Shown: positions 1 to 10,584, numbered from the stretch's first letter. The stretch is DNA of 64,000 bases from Chloroflexota bacterium (GCA_023485685.1 JAMCZK010000038.1:1-64000); one strand, 5' to 3'. Made by a program: numbers and translations. Notes: generated by a model from the letters alone, not told the origin.

Positions 1-99
1 ATCTTCGAATACATCGAGGGTTGGTACAATCCCAAACGTTTGCACTCCACACTCGCCTATCAGAGCCCCTTGGAGTTCGAGCAGAATTATGGACATTAA
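1..99 (+). mobile_element. C-terminal end of IS3-family transposase (OrfB/integrase core), cut by window edge
   Basis: Frame 1 reads IFEYIEGWYNPKRLHSTLAYQSPLEFEQNYGH*, the typical IS3 OrfB C-terminus (YNxxRxHSxLxYxSPxxFE); followed by TGTCCAC-type terminal sequence at about 103-125. Confidence 0.85.
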
Positions 100-416
100 T
101 CGTGTCCACAAAAATGGGGCAAGACCAGGCTTTACGTCGCCGCTTCGGAATGACAAGGGAGGAGGAGGCGGGGATTTTTCTTTAAGCAAGTCTCATAGAC
201 GAACAGACCCCTTCGTGAGTTCTTTAACAAGTTTTTGGATGAACAAGTTATTCGGAAGGACGTTATAAGGGTTTCCTCACGCTTAGCCGAAGGCTAAGCT
301 CAGGGCAGGCTCTCGCTTTCTCGGGATTTCCTGGGGTAACGACTTTTAGCGCCGCTTCGGCGAAACAATGGGAAGAGGACTAGAATGTAAATCCCGCAAG
401 CTTGGAAGGAGAAGGG

Positions 417-590
417 ATGATGGTGTTCCTGTATTTGATTGCAGTGGTCGCGGTGGTAGCGATGTGGCGAGGTTTGTGGGGGTTGATGGATTTGTATTTG
501 TGGCGCAACAATCCGAAGTTAAGCTATTGGGTCTCCTTCGTAATTGGCTTTGTCATAATCGCCATTGTACTTTTGCAAGTGATGAAGTAA
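417..590 (+). CDS. small two-TM membrane protein, unknown function
   Basis: ORF MMVFLYLIAVVAVVAMWRGLW...SFVIGFVIIAIVLLQVMK with two hydrophobic helices and purine-rich upstream sequence. Confidence 0.4.
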   Translation: MMVFLYLIAVVAVVAMWRGLWGLMDLYLWRNNPKLSYWVSFVIGFVIIAIVLLQVMK

Positions 591-651
591 AAGAGAATCC
601 GCAAATAAGCAGATTTTGGAATCGCGGTCACCCGCGGTCATTGTCCGAGCG

Positions 652-1419
652 CTAATCGCCGGCCTCGCCGGCGCGCATCGGCACCGCTACCACGACCACG
701 CGGTGAGTGTTGCTCTCGTAAGGCCAGCAGGTAATCAGTGTGATGCGTTCATCTTCGGTGGTCTGGATCCATTCCGCATTCGCCAGACGAACCTCGAGCG
801 GCTGATTGCGCTCGGGCAGGACAGCTGTGAAAACCACGAGGTAACGGAATTCCTGGTCGCCGGAAAACACAATGATTTCGTCGCCAGTCTGCAGGCGGTA
901 AACGTCGCGGAAGACCTCACCCTTGATATTGTGGTGGCCGTTAAGCACGGTGTTGCCTGGGACGCCAAGACCCACCGAGGTATTGTGCCAGCCCACGGCG
1001 CGGTAATCGGGTGCCAGCCACTGTTGGTAAATCTTGCCTTCAAATTGCACCGGCTCTGATTCAACAGGAATGATGCTGGAATCCAATTCAATGGCCGGGA
1101 TCACGATGCGGTCGGGCGGCAAGCCGGGATCGGCTGTGGGCTGAACGTCCTCCAATTCGGCTTCGGGAGTGGGAAAGGGTTGCGCCTGCTGATCATCGAC
1201 AGCAACCAGCGCCGGGTCGGCCGTTCCTTCTTCTTCATAGACCGGCAAGAAGCCCGCCTCCAGTTGATCGTCTGCAGCCAGGTCCAAGGTGCGGGGCAAG
1301 ACAATTACGTCAACGATGCTCTTCCCAAAGGCGAACAGCACTACCAGGAATCCGAAGAACACCAGCAAGACGACGGCTTGGTTGGAGTGACTCTTGGGTT
1401 GAGGAGAGGAGGATTGCAT
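652..1419 (-). CDS. sortase (class D/E-like)
   Basis: N-terminal TM; IPAIELDSSIIPV, GVPGNTVLNGHHN and catalytic TLITCWPYESNTHRVVV (TLxTC) motifs. Confidence 0.9.
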   Translation of the reverse strand: MQSSSPQPKSHSNQAVVLLVFFGFLVVLFAFGKSIVDVIVLPRTLDLAADDQLEAGFLPVYEEEGTADPALVAVDDQQAQPFPTPEAELEDVQPTADPGLPPDRIVIPAIELDSSIIPVESEPVQFEGKIYQQWLAPDYRAVGWHNTSVGLGVPGNTVLNGHHNIKGEVFRDVYRLQTGDEIIVFSGDQEFRYLVVFTAVLPERNQPLEVRLANAEWIQTTEDERITLITCWPYESNTHRVVVVAVPMRAGEAGD

Positions 1420-1646
1420 GTGTTAGAGCTGGAACGTAAACGCCTCAGAATATAACTTTTTTGTCACTCCTCGCTTCGCTCGGAGTCCCTTTAGTCAAAG
1501 AAATCCAATGTTATGCCTTCGAATGCCTCAAGGCATTCCTCCCATTCGCTGCGCTCAGGGCATGCTTCGGTCAGCGCCGTTAAAAAGCGGCGCTAGGCGC
1601 CCTTGTCGGAATGACATACGAAGGATTATTTTACGTCACCGAAAAC

Positions 1647-1690
1647 AAAACGGGGCATCTGATAAATCAGGATGCCCCGAATTTTTTATC
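1647..1690 (-). terminator. intrinsic terminator hairpin (possibly bidirectional)
   Basis: Inverted repeat CGGGGCATC (1651-1659) / GATGCCCCG (1671-1679) flanked by T-rich tracts on both strands, just downstream of the 1704-3821 gene. Confidence 0.7.
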
Positions 1691-1703
1691 CAACCCGGCT
1701 GAC

Positions 1704-3821
1704 TCAGTCCTCGTATTCCTCTTCTTCTTCCTCGTCCTCAGGGCTGCGGTCCATCTTGATACCGATGCCGAGCAGGATGAGGGCGAAGCCGAAGATGCCG
1801 AGGCCCAGATTGAGGAACATGCTGTCCCGGAAGATGGCGGGCAACTCGATGCCGGTGACCGGGATCAGTACTTCGGGCGTGGAGGTCGGCGTCGGCGTCG
1901 GGCTGGGTTGCTCGCCGCAAGCCACGCCACTGTTAGTCCCGGTGATAGTCTTGGTGGCGCCATCCACGGGGTCGATCCACATGATGGCCAGCGTGTTGGG
2001 CAGCAGCCCGTCGATCGGCTGGTCAAAGTTGACGACGCTGTTGGCGGGCACTACCAGCGGGCCGCCGGAGGCAGATCCGCCCACCACCCACCAGACGATG
2101 TTCACTGGGTAGGCATTGGCGTTGCTTACCTGCCAGTTCAGCGCGACGCCTGGGTTGTTGGTGCACGGACCGAAGAGTGTCAGGCCACCGGTTACCGGGA
2201 TGAATACAGTGGCTGTAGGTGTGAAGGTGAAGGTAGCCGTTGGCGTGTTGGACGGTGTAAAGGTGCTTGATGGCGTAAAGGTAATGGACGGGGTCAGCGA
2301 CGCGGTTGGGGTGTTGCTCGGAGTAAATGTATTGGTCGGCGTATTGGTAGGAGTGAAGGTATTGGTTGATGTCGGCGTATTGCTGGGTGTCGGCGTGAAA
2401 GTTGGCGTGTTGCTCGGCGTCGGGGTATGTGAAGGAGTAAGTGTATTGGTAGGCGTATTGGAGGGGGTCGGCGTGTTCGACGACGTGGGTGTGTTCGACG
2501 GGGTGAACGTGTTGGTCGGCGTCGAGGTGCTGGACGGCGTTGGCGTCGGGCTCAATGTTCCCGTGGGTGTATTAGTCGAGGTGGATGTATTCGTCGGCGT
2601 TGGAGTATTGCTTGGCGTCGGCGTGTTGGTTGGAGTATCAGTGGGCGTGTGTGTGTTGGTAGGCGTTGGCGTGTTGCTCGGCGTAGGTGTGTTAGTCGGC
2701 GTATTGGATGGTGTGGGAGTGTTCGACGGCGTTGGCGTATTGGATGGCGTGAACGTACTCGTCGGCGTATTGGTCGGCGTGTGAGTATTAGTTGGCGTCG
2801 GCGTATTGCTTGGCGTCAAAGTGTTCGTCGGAGTGTTGGTAGGCGTGAAGGTATTAGTCGGCGTCGGTGTGTTACTGGGTGTCGGCGTGAAAGTTGGCGT
2901 GTTGCTCGGCGTCGGGGTATTGCTGGGTGTCGGCGTGAAGGTCGGTGTATTGCTCGGGGTCGGGGTGTTCGACGAAGTGGGTGTATTGGTAGGCGTGTTC
3001 GTTGGAGTCGGATACCCGTAGCAGAAGGTGACGTGACTCAACCCATAAGGCTGACCATTGTTGGGATTAATTGGGGCATGCAACCCGGTATCTGAAGTGG
3101 CAGGCGGCGAATAAGTGTAAATGTTTACGCTAGGACCGCCTTTGACAATCACGGCGTTTATTCCAAGAGTTGCGCTCCAGTCGAAGTAGGCGCCGCTCAC
3201 GGAAAGCGTCACAGAATAACCGTTGCCAAGATCATAGGTGCCGCTGTTAACCGGCTCGATCTTCTTTCCCACCGGACCATAACCTAAATCCACGCAACTG
3301 GGATTGAATTCGGTCGGGGTAATCGACGGAGTAGGAGTATTGGTCGGGGTATTGCTGGGAGTGGGGGTGTTCGATGGCGTAGGGGTGTTCAACGATGTGG
3401 GTGTATTACTCACCGTCGGCGTATTGGTTGGCGAGTTCGTCTTTGTAGGCGTACTCGTAGGCGTTTTGGTTGGACTTGGTGTCATGGTTGGTTCAGGTGT
3501 ATTAGTTGGTTTTGGGGTCTCAGTTGGCTTTGGGATCTCAGTCGGCGAAGGAGTCTGACAGTGATCCTCATTCACGCCCCCTTTAGAAGGGCCGTGTTCC
3601 TCGCAGTCTTTCCCACTGGCAGGCGCCGGGTCTGTGCGGCACGGTTCCCCGTTATTGCCATGCGCACATTCGCCTTGCCCAGGCGGGGCAGTCGTCGGAG
3701 ACAGATCAGTCCCAGCTGTGGCAGAAAAAAATTGAACAACAAGCAAAACAGAAACCAGGCCAAAAGCGGCCAAAGCTATCAATCCGAAATTTAAGAACTT
3801 GGTGAAGGAGAGCTGTTTCAT
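1704..3821 (-). CDS. Thr/Pro-rich repeat surface protein with IPVTG motif, C-terminal TM helix and acidic tail; putative sortase substrate
   Basis: Signal/TM N-terminus; long TPTPSNTPT repeats; [12 protein letters not shown] followed by hydrophobic helix and [17 protein letters not shown]. Confidence 0.8.
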   Translation of the reverse strand: MKQLSFTKFLNFGLIALAAFGLVSVLLVVQFFSATAGTDLSPTTAPPGQGECAHGNNGEPCRTDPAPASGKDCEEHGPSKGGVNEDHCQTPSPTEIPKPTETPKPTNTPEPTMTPSPTKTPTSTPTKTNSPTNTPTVSNTPTSLNTPTPSNTPTPSNTPTNTPTPSITPTEFNPSCVDLGYGPVGKKIEPVNSGTYDLGNGYSVTLSVSGAYFDWSATLGINAVIVKGGPSVNIYTYSPPATSDTGLHAPINPNNGQPYGLSHVTFCYGYPTPTNTPTNTPTSSNTPTPSNTPTFTPTPSNTPTPSNTPTFTPTPSNTPTPTNTFTPTNTPTNTLTPSNTPTPTNTHTPTNTPTSTFTPSNTPTPSNTPTPSNTPTNTPTPSNTPTPTNTHTPTDTPTNTPTPSNTPTPTNTSTSTNTPTGTLSPTPTPSSTSTPTNTFTPSNTPTSSNTPTPSNTPTNTLTPSHTPTPSNTPTFTPTPSNTPTSTNTFTPTNTPTNTFTPSNTPTASLTPSITFTPSSTFTPSNTPTATFTFTPTATVFIPVTGGLTLFGPCTNNPGVALNWQVSNANAYPVNIVWWVVGGSASGGPLVVPANSVVNFDQPIDGLLPNTLAIMWIDPVDGATKTITGTNSGVACGEQPSPTPTPTSTPEVLIPVTGIELPAIFRDSMFLNLGLGIFGFALILLGIGIKMDRSPEDEEEEEEYED
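2215..3015. repeat. intragenic minisatellite encoding [20 protein letters not shown] units
   Basis: Degenerate tandem units such as gtattggtcggcgtcggcgtgttgctcggcgtc through the region; a second shorter block at about 3310-3555. Confidence 0.85.
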
Positions 3822-4625
3822 TTATTCCGCCGCCAACTGGTACCCGTAACGAGTCTTGTTCAAAATCAACTCAGGCTTGCCGGGGTTTTTCTCCATCTTC
3901 TGCCGCAGTAAATACACAATCCACTTGATGCGTTCACGAATCTTTTCGTTGTCGTCTCCCCAAACCTCTTTCGCCAACATCTCATAAGAAACGGGCTTGG
4001 GATGTTGCCTGGCCAGCACTTCGAGCACGGCGAATTCACGCGGGGTCAAATCAATCAGGCGCTCGCGATAGGTGACCTGGCGTGTTTCCAAATCCAGGGA
4101 GAGACCGTTGTCCGGAAAGACTAATTTGGATACCGGCGTCTTAGGCCCCGAGCGGCGCAGAGCGGCCTCCACGCGGGCCACGACTTCGTCGCCGATGAAT
4201 GGCTTGGCGACGTAATCATCGGCGCCCTCCCTCAGTCCACGTACCACGCTTTCTTTTTGCGTCAGGGCCGAGAGGATGATGATGGGCGCGTCGGTGATGG
4301 CGCGCAGTTGGCTTAGCGTCTCCCAGCCGTCCATCTGTGGCATCATCAGATCCAGCAGGACGATATTGGGGTTGGTTTCCATCCACTTGCGGATGGCCTG
4401 TTTGCCATCCATGGCGCCCACGACGTTCATACCGGCGCGGCGCAAGGTGAGCTTGAGTAAATCCAGCGTGTCAGGATCGTCTTCGACGACCAGCACCACG
4501 CGCTGGTCGCCCAGTTCCTGGACAGTGTCCAAGTCCAAGCCGGCGGCCTGGACCGCGCCGTTTGAGCCAAATGCGCCTGTAAGTTCCTTTTCGGCTGCCA
4601 TTCTTGTATTTACGATCGTTACCAA
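3822..4625 (-). CDS. OmpR/PhoB-family response regulator
   Basis: Receiver VVLVVEDDPDTLDLL...IVLLDLMMPQMDGW...ADDYVAKPF plus winged-helix LTPREFAVLEVLARQ...VYLLRQKM..RYGYQL. Confidence 0.93.
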   Translation of the reverse strand: MVTIVNTRMAAEKELTGAFGSNGAVQAAGLDLDTVQELGDQRVVLVVEDDPDTLDLLKLTLRRAGMNVVGAMDGKQAIRKWMETNPNIVLLDLMMPQMDGWETLSQLRAITDAPIIILSALTQKESVVRGLREGADDYVAKPFIGDEVVARVEAALRRSGPKTPVSKLVFPDNGLSLDLETRQVTYRERLIDLTPREFAVLEVLARQHPKPVSYEMLAKEVWGDDNEKIRERIKWIVYLLRQKMEKNPGKPELILNKTRYGYQLAAE

Positions 4626-4821
4626 ATCTTTCCTTTTTGCAAAGAACCCCCCATATAAGGGAGGATCATCGAAAATTAGCTTATATCTGGCGATAATTTC
4701 TACTAATTTTCAACTGTTTTTCGACTATTTCTAACCAACATAATACCATAAACTTGCGAAAATGCAAGGTGTTAGCTGAATTGCTTGCAATTTTTTAAGG
4801 TGAAAGCAGGGTGAGCCAGAT

Positions 4822-6051
4822 TTATTCTTCTAGTGAAACGACTGGTTTGTTGCCGCCCCCGTAGATTTGGTCGGGGTCGTAATTCAAGGCAAGCTCCCCA
4901 TTTCCGGTCACATTGAGTGTGTTGACAATCAGCTGGGCATTCAAGACCGTATTGGCGCCGTTTCCGGTTAAATTCCCCGTGGAAAGGGCCCCATAGATCG
5001 TTCCGGTGGTGCTGACCATTCCGTTGCCTGTGATTGAAATTGTGCTGACATTGGCCTGAGCCATAAACAGCATCATTCCCTGATAGTCGCCGGACGCTGG
5101 GGCGCTGATGTCGAAATTCCCATTTCCGCTAATGCTGAAATCACCATCTTCCATATAGATCATGACTTCATTTGCAGTTAAGCTCGCATTGCCCGAAACA
5201 CTGAAATTGCCGCCATCCACATAATAGATCCCCGGATTCAAGGTCAGAATTGCATTGCCCGACGCAGAGATCGAACAATACAATCCGGGATCGATGGTGG
5301 CTGAATTGTTCGAGCCGATGGAAAAAGAGGTGCAGCTTCCGCCGGGTTTGAGCGGCGCAGCCAGCCCGCTGAGGGGATCACCCAATGCCGGGGCGCCGGT
5401 GGTCGGCGTGGGATCGAAATCGGCATTCCCCGTGGTTCGCACCCCTCCCACAATGGAGATGGACGTAGCCGCGTTCACTTGCGCATTGCCGGTGGCGCAG
5501 GCGGCGCTGGTGAAATTGTTCGAGTCGACCTGGATACCGCCACCGTTCACCGTGATGCTGCCGTTGCCCGTGGCGTTGAATGCGCAGGAATTATCGCTGT
5601 CCAAAACGATGATGCCGTTATTCCCTCCGGGCGGGCCGCCGGCCCCGGAACAATGCCCTACAGCGCGCGCCGAAGCTTCAAGCAGACCTGGATAAATAAC
5701 TTGCGAAAAGGCCCCATCGACACTTGAAGTAATGATCACCTCAATAAATTCGTCATCGCCTGCCTTGGGGCCGGAAAGCGGCGGATGGTTTATTTCCACC
5801 GTATTGGTGGCGCCATCATTATTGAACCCGTTGTCGCCGGCGGAATCCAATGCCGCCGCATTGGGATCGGCGCCTAAACAGAGCGCCAGGGCAGCCGCCA
5901 GGGCAGAGTTATCCGCGCCGTTTTGGGTAGTGCGTCGCGCAGCGTACAGTCTGGTGCCATCCACTACAACCGCGGCAACCCCAAAGATGGCAATAAGCAA
6001 CAAGGCAATGATTATGATTACTTGCCCGTTTTCTTTCTTCCTGTAATTCAT
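4822..6051 (-). CDS. TadG-like (TadE/G N-terminal domain) protein with GNG-rich beta-repeat region
   Basis: GQVIIIIALLLIAIFGVAAVVVDGTRLYAARRTTQNGADNSALAAALAL N-terminus; repeated TGNGxxxx motifs. Confidence 0.8.
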   Translation of the reverse strand: MNYRKKENGQVIIIIALLLIAIFGVAAVVVDGTRLYAARRTTQNGADNSALAAALALCLGADPNAAALDSAGDNGFNNDGATNTVEINHPPLSGPKAGDDEFIEVIITSSVDGAFSQVIYPGLLEASARAVGHCSGAGGPPGGNNGIIVLDSDNSCAFNATGNGSITVNGGGIQVDSNNFTSAACATGNAQVNAATSISIVGGVRTTGNADFDPTPTTGAPALGDPLSGLAAPLKPGGSCTSFSIGSNNSATIDPGLYCSISASGNAILTLNPGIYYVDGGNFSVSGNASLTANEVMIYMEDGDFSISGNGNFDISAPASGDYQGMMLFMAQANVSTISITGNGMVSTTGTIYGALSTGNLTGNGANTVLNAQLIVNTLNVTGNGELALNYDPDQIYGGGNKPVVSLEE

Positions 6052-6213
6052 GGATTCTCTTAGAATAGGGTAAATTCTACATGAAAATTTTAGCTATCAA
6101 TCTTGTTAGTACCTATCAACCAAAAGTACTACCTGGCCTCAGCCAAATCCTTGACCGCCCTTTTAAAGGATTGCCCCAACCCCAGAGGCTTGAGCGTTTT
6201 TTGTTCGCGGAGA

Positions 6214-7434
6214 TTAATCGACGAGGCTGACAGTAGCAGGGGGTGTGACGTTCAAGCCCGGGTCGTAGTTGACCACGACGCTGCTGTTGCCGCCCAATCG
6301 GATCGTGTCGGCGATGATCATGGAACTGAGATTGTTGACCGCACCATTGCCCGAAAGGTCTAGAAATGAACTAGGGGCATAGATGGTCCCCACGGCATTC
6401 CAGGTAGCATTGCCGGTCATACTGATGGACTGGGTAAAAGCCCGATCTGCATAGAAAAGCATCCCGGCATAACCAGGGTCGCCGCAAGACGAGATAGTAC
6501 AGCCTGAAATATTCACGTTTGCATTGCCGGTCATATCTACAGCTCCGGCGGTGGGGCTCAGGTATATCATTACGCCAGAGCCCGTGATGGTGCTGTTGGA
6601 AGTCACCGCGAAACTACCCGGGCCATCAATGTAATAAATCCCGGGGTTCAAGACAAAGCTCACGTTACTGTCTCCAACGATTTCGCAATACAAGCCGGGG
6701 TTAAGCGTAATGGTTTGGCTGCCACTGTAATTGGCATTGATGCAAGTGCCCCCAGGGTTCGTTGGCGGGGGAACCGAAGCTAGCGGATCAGGGACAGGCG
6801 GTATGCCGGCCACCGGCGCCGGCACGCAGCCGCTGCAGGACGTACCTCCATTGGCATGAATATCATCGGCAGAGATACTTCCACTGCCATCTTCATAAAT
6901 GGACTGAGTGGGATGGCCGGAATTGGACATGATGGCCCCATTATTAACATCCAAATTGCCGTCGCCAACCACCTCGATGCCTCTCACCGTCGTATCGGTG
7001 TTCAAAGCGAGCACCGCATAATCAAAACTCTTGCGACAGCGGGCTACGGCGCGCGTGGTGACTTCCAGGCTGCTCTGGCCGATCAACTGCGAAAAGAACG
7101 TATCGCGAACGCTATGGATAATGACTTCCGCATATTCATTGTCACCGGCGTTGGGGCCGCCGGCAGGCGGGTTATGCATCACCACCGTATTCGTAGCGCC
7201 GTTATTATCGAAGCCATTGTCAGCCGCAGAAGCCAAAGCCGCCGCGCCGGGAACGCTATTTTTGCATAAGGCCTGGGCAGCAGCCAGGGCGGCGTTATCC
7301 GCAGCATTTTGCGCTGTGCGGCGCTCCGCAAATAATTGCCCGCCATCCACAGCCAGGGCAACCAAAGCCACGATAGCCGACAGACCCAGAATGATGAATA
7401 TAAGGACCTGCCCCTTCTCGGATCTGAGGCTCAT
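6214..7434 (-). CDS. TadG-like protein, tandem paralogue of 4822-6051
   Basis: GQVLIFIILGLSAIVALVALAVDGGQLFAERRTAQNAADNAALAAAQALC; same architecture as neighbour. Confidence 0.8.
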   Translation of the reverse strand: MSLRSEKGQVLIFIILGLSAIVALVALAVDGGQLFAERRTAQNAADNAALAAAQALCKNSVPGAAALASAADNGFDNNGATNTVVMHNPPAGGPNAGDNEYAEVIIHSVRDTFFSQLIGQSSLEVTTRAVARCRKSFDYAVLALNTDTTVRGIEVVGDGNLDVNNGAIMSNSGHPTQSIYEDGSGSISADDIHANGGTSCSGCVPAPVAGIPPVPDPLASVPPPTNPGGTCINANYSGSQTITLNPGLYCEIVGDSNVSFVLNPGIYYIDGPGSFAVTSNSTITGSGVMIYLSPTAGAVDMTGNANVNISGCTISSCGDPGYAGMLFYADRAFTQSISMTGNATWNAVGTIYAPSSFLDLSGNGAVNNLSSMIIADTIRLGGNSSVVVNYDPGLNVTPPATVSLVD

Positions 7435-7901
7435 TCGACGATCACCTCCTGAAGCAGGGTGCGACGGTTGACCGAAGTGATATCAAAAGTAGGGATGTCG
7501 AGTAAAGGTACGAAAGCAGCCGGCGTAAAGTGCCCTACCACCTGCACGACGATCCGGTCTCCGGAAGCCAGATCGTTGGGATTCACGGGGCAAGTGCCGA
7601 TGGAGGGGGTGCCTGGACCTCCATCGTAAGAAATCGTGACGTCCGCATCCGCGACCTGGCCGGGGCCGCCAAAGGATTTGGCCACCTCTCTGATGCCCGC
7701 ACAATCCAGGTAATGGGGCGTTCCGCCTCCCGTAGTTCCAAAGGTAAGCGCGTAGCGGCTGGCTTCACGGCTGGCGGTGTACACGGAGGACAACACCCAC
7801 ACTACCCGCCCAAATTCGAATAAACCGACAATCACAGCCAGCAAGACCGGGAAGGTCAGGGCAAATTCCACTATATTCTGGCCGCGTTCTTTTCGTTTCA
7901 C
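7431..7901 (-). CDS. TadE-family pseudopilin-like protein
   Basis: MKRKERGQNIVEFALTFPVLLAVIVGLFEFGRVVWVLSSVYTASREASRYA; overlaps downstream TadG-like start by 4 nt. Confidence 0.9.
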   Translation of the reverse strand: MKRKERGQNIVEFALTFPVLLAVIVGLFEFGRVVWVLSSVYTASREASRYALTFGTTGGGTPHYLDCAGIREVAKSFGGPGQVADADVTISYDGGPGTPSIGTCPVNPNDLASGDRIVVQVVGHFTPAAFVPLLDIPTFDITSVNRRTLLQEVIVE

Positions 7902-8288
7902 AGCAAAAATCTAAGCATTCCCAATGCTTCCGCGCAACAAGCTATAGCCAACTTATACGTTGGCTTCCCTAAAGTATAACCATTCCAGATAAAGGGGCTA
8001 GGGGACTTAAGGGCTACGCCACCGGGCCGCAGCACCCCGGGGAAAGTAAAACCACAGGGTCATTACGCGGATCGGGTGTTGGTTAGCCACATCGAATGGC
8101 GAGAAGGCAGCAAGATGATCAACAAATATCTGTTTGGCTCATTTGTGTTCCTTTCCAATTATTTAGCTACCATAGGTTGGCGCAATAGCTGTACAATGCT
8201 TTGTTTGGAACTACACTGCCGCGATTGCGTATATGCGGGCAATGGGCGGTACACAGCGATGAAAAACATTCCATAAAGGAAAGCAATT

Positions 8289-9239
8289 GTGAGCGAAACA
8301 ATCCTCAAAGCCCAAGACCTGCATAAACGATTCGACAAAGTCCACGCCGTGCAAGGCGTGAGCTTCGACATCCGGCAAGGCGAGATCTTTAGCCTATTGG
8401 GGCCCAACGGGGCAGGCAAGACTACTACCATTTCCATGCTTAGCTGCCTGTTGACACCTACCAAAGGCGACGCGCAAATAGACGGTTATTCCGTGCGGAC
8501 CCAGGCCGACAAGGTAAAACAAGTCATCGGCGTGGTGCCGCAGGAGATCTCCCTGTACCCGGACCTAAGCGCCCGTGAAAACCTGGCCTTCTGGGGGCGC
8601 ATGTATGGCATGGGCGGCGCACAACTCAAAGAACGCATCGAGGCCGTGCTGGATATCGTCGGCCTCAGCCAACGCGCCAAAGAAAAAGTGGAAACCTACT
8701 CCGGCGGCATGAAGCGGCGCATCAACATCGCCGTAGGCCTGTTGCATCAACCCAAAATCTTATTCATGGACGAGCCCACTGTGGGCATCGACCCGCAAAG
8801 CCGCCGCCGGATTCTGGATACTGTGCTGGAGTTGAATAAAAAGGGGCTCACCGTCCTGTACACCACCCACTATATGGAAGAGGCAGCCGAACTCAGCCAT
8901 CGCATCGGCATCATCGATCACGGAAAGCTGATCGCACTGGGCACGCAAGAGGAGCTGACCAGAACGGTGGGCGAATACGACACACTGCACATCAGTGTCG
9001 ACGGCAGCAAGACGGATCCTGGTGCATTGGTCGAACCGATCGGGAAGATCAAGGGAGTGCACCGCGCTTCGCTGGAAGACAGCAGTTTCATCATTCAGGC
9101 AGAGGACGCCAACACGGTGTTGGCCGGGATCATTGCTCAACTCGATAAAGCGGGCGCTCGAGTGCTCAACCTGAGAGTAGATGAACCCAATCTGGAAGCA
9201 GTATTTCTGCACCTGACTGGCCGGGCGTTGCGGGATTGA
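8289..9239 (+). CDS. ABC transporter ATP-binding protein (DrrA/CcmA type)
   Basis: Walker A GPNGAGKTT, signature YSGGMKRRINIA, Walker B ILFMDEPTVGID. Confidence 0.96.
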   Translation: MSETILKAQDLHKRFDKVHAVQGVSFDIRQGEIFSLLGPNGAGKTTTISMLSCLLTPTKGDAQIDGYSVRTQADKVKQVIGVVPQEISLYPDLSARENLAFWGRMYGMGGAQLKERIEAVLDIVGLSQRAKEKVETYSGGMKRRINIAVGLLHQPKILFMDEPTVGIDPQSRRRILDTVLELNKKGLTVLYTTHYMEEAAELSHRIGIIDHGKLIALGTQEELTRTVGEYDTLHISVDGSKTDPGALVEPIGKIKGVHRASLEDSSFIIQAEDANTVLAGIIAQLDKAGARVLNLRVDEPNLEAVFLHLTGRALRD

Positions 9240-9326
9240 CAAAATGATGACCCTCACCTTGTCATTGCTTCGCTCCGCGTGCAATGACGGGCGGGTCTGA
9301 GACCCGCCCCACCGGATGTTGAACTC

Positions 9327-10583
9327 GTGAAAGTTCTTCGCATCGCCTGGAAAGACACCCTGACGCGCTTTCGCGACCGCAAAGCATTAATCGGCCTGCT
9401 GGCCGCGCCGCTCATCATTTCGGCTCTCATCGGCCTGGCCTTCGGCAATATCAATTTCGGCGGCAGCGAGCCGCCACTTAGCCATATCCCCATCATTTTG
9501 GTCAATGAAGATGACGGCCAGCTTGGGCAAGTCTACGAAGACGTGCTCACCTCGGATGCGCTCGCGGATCTGCTGGACGTCACAAAAATGGATGACCTGC
9601 AGGCCGCCCGTATTCAAATCGAGCAAGGCGAGGCTCGCGCGGTGGTGCACATCCCTACCGGGTTCAGCAACCAGATTATTCCGGCATCCACGGGCGCCAG
9701 TGTAGGGCAGGCTTCTATTAAAATTTTTACCGATCCAACCTCCACTGTAGCCCCAGTCATCGTAAAAAGCATCATTGAGCAGATCAGCGCGGGGATCAAC
9801 ACCGTCAACCTAGCTGCTGAGATCAGCGCCCAGCAGGCCATGGAGTATGCAGGCATCCTGGGACCCGAACTGGCGCGATTGGCGGAGATCCTGCCGGAGG
9901 AATTGAGCCAGGAAAACTTCGATTTCGAGACACAGAAACTGAGCCTAAACAAATCTCAGGTGGGCGAAGTGCAGCAAGACATCAACGCTTTTGCCTACTT
10001 CGTGCCGGGTATGGCGGTCTACTTCCTGATGTTCTCGATGTTCGGCGGTGCGCGTTCAATCCTTGACGAGGAAAGCCGCGGCACCCTGCCGCGCTTGATG
10101 ACCACTCCCACCCCTATCAGCGAGATCATCCTGGGCAAAATGGGAGGCACTTTCCTAACCGGGGTGCTGCAATTCACGATCCTCATGCTGGCATCTCGTT
10201 ATATTTTTCAGTTGAGTTGGGGCAATTCGCTCCTCGGGCTGGCGATGATTGTGCTCCTCACCGTGTTCGCCGCTAGCGGATTGGGCGCCCTGCTGACCAG
10301 CTTCACCAGGAACCAATTGCAGGCGAACGTTGTGGGAATGACGGTTTCCCTTGTGTTCGGCGCGCTGGGCGGTTCGTTCTTCTCGACACAAAATCTCACC
10401 GGCGCTTTGGATTTCGCCAGCCGCCTCACCATTAATCGCTGGGCCATGGATGGGCTGACCAAGCTGACCATTTCAGGCGCTGGATTCAACGAGGTTCTCA
10501 CTGAGGCCGCGGTACTGGGCGTCATTGGCCTGGTCACCTATGCCCTGGCCATTCCCGCCTTTCAGCGCCGCTTTGTGAAATAA
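9327..10583 (+). CDS. ABC-2 type permease
   Basis: N-terminal TM, extracellular segment and C-terminal TM cluster; downstream of ATPase. Confidence 0.9.
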   Translation: MKVLRIAWKDTLTRFRDRKALIGLLAAPLIISALIGLAFGNINFGGSEPPLSHIPIILVNEDDGQLGQVYEDVLTSDALADLLDVTKMDDLQAARIQIEQGEARAVVHIPTGFSNQIIPASTGASVGQASIKIFTDPTSTVAPVIVKSIIEQISAGINTVNLAAEISAQQAMEYAGILGPELARLAEILPEELSQENFDFETQKLSLNKSQVGEVQQDINAFAYFVPGMAVYFLMFSMFGGARSILDEESRGTLPRLMTTPTPISEIILGKMGGTFLTGVLQFTILMLASRYIFQLSWGNSLLGLAMIVLLTVFAASGLGALLTSFTRNQLQANVVGMTVSLVFGALGGSFFSTQNLTGALDFASRLTINRWAMDGLTKLTISGAGFNEVLTEAAVLGVIGLVTYALAIPAFQRRFVK

Positions 10584-10584
10584 G

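Noticed and set aside
2116-2784. Val/Gly-rich plus-strand ORFs ([14 protein letters not shown]...) as a possible elastin-like protein
   Set aside because: Reverse reading of the TPTPSNT repeat gene; the minus strand has signal peptide, IPVTG and TM anchor.
2215-3015. Possible CRISPR array in the regular repeats
   Set aside because: Units are contiguous, degenerate and in coding frame with no unique spacers; no cas genes nearby.
8076-8276. 66-aa ORF upstream of the ABC transporter
   Set aside because: No family or composition support; overlaps the probable promoter region.
7905-8288. Possible riboswitch in the long divergent intergenic region (ccgggccgcagcaccccgggg)
   Set aside because: GC hairpin is present but I could not match any known aptamer core.
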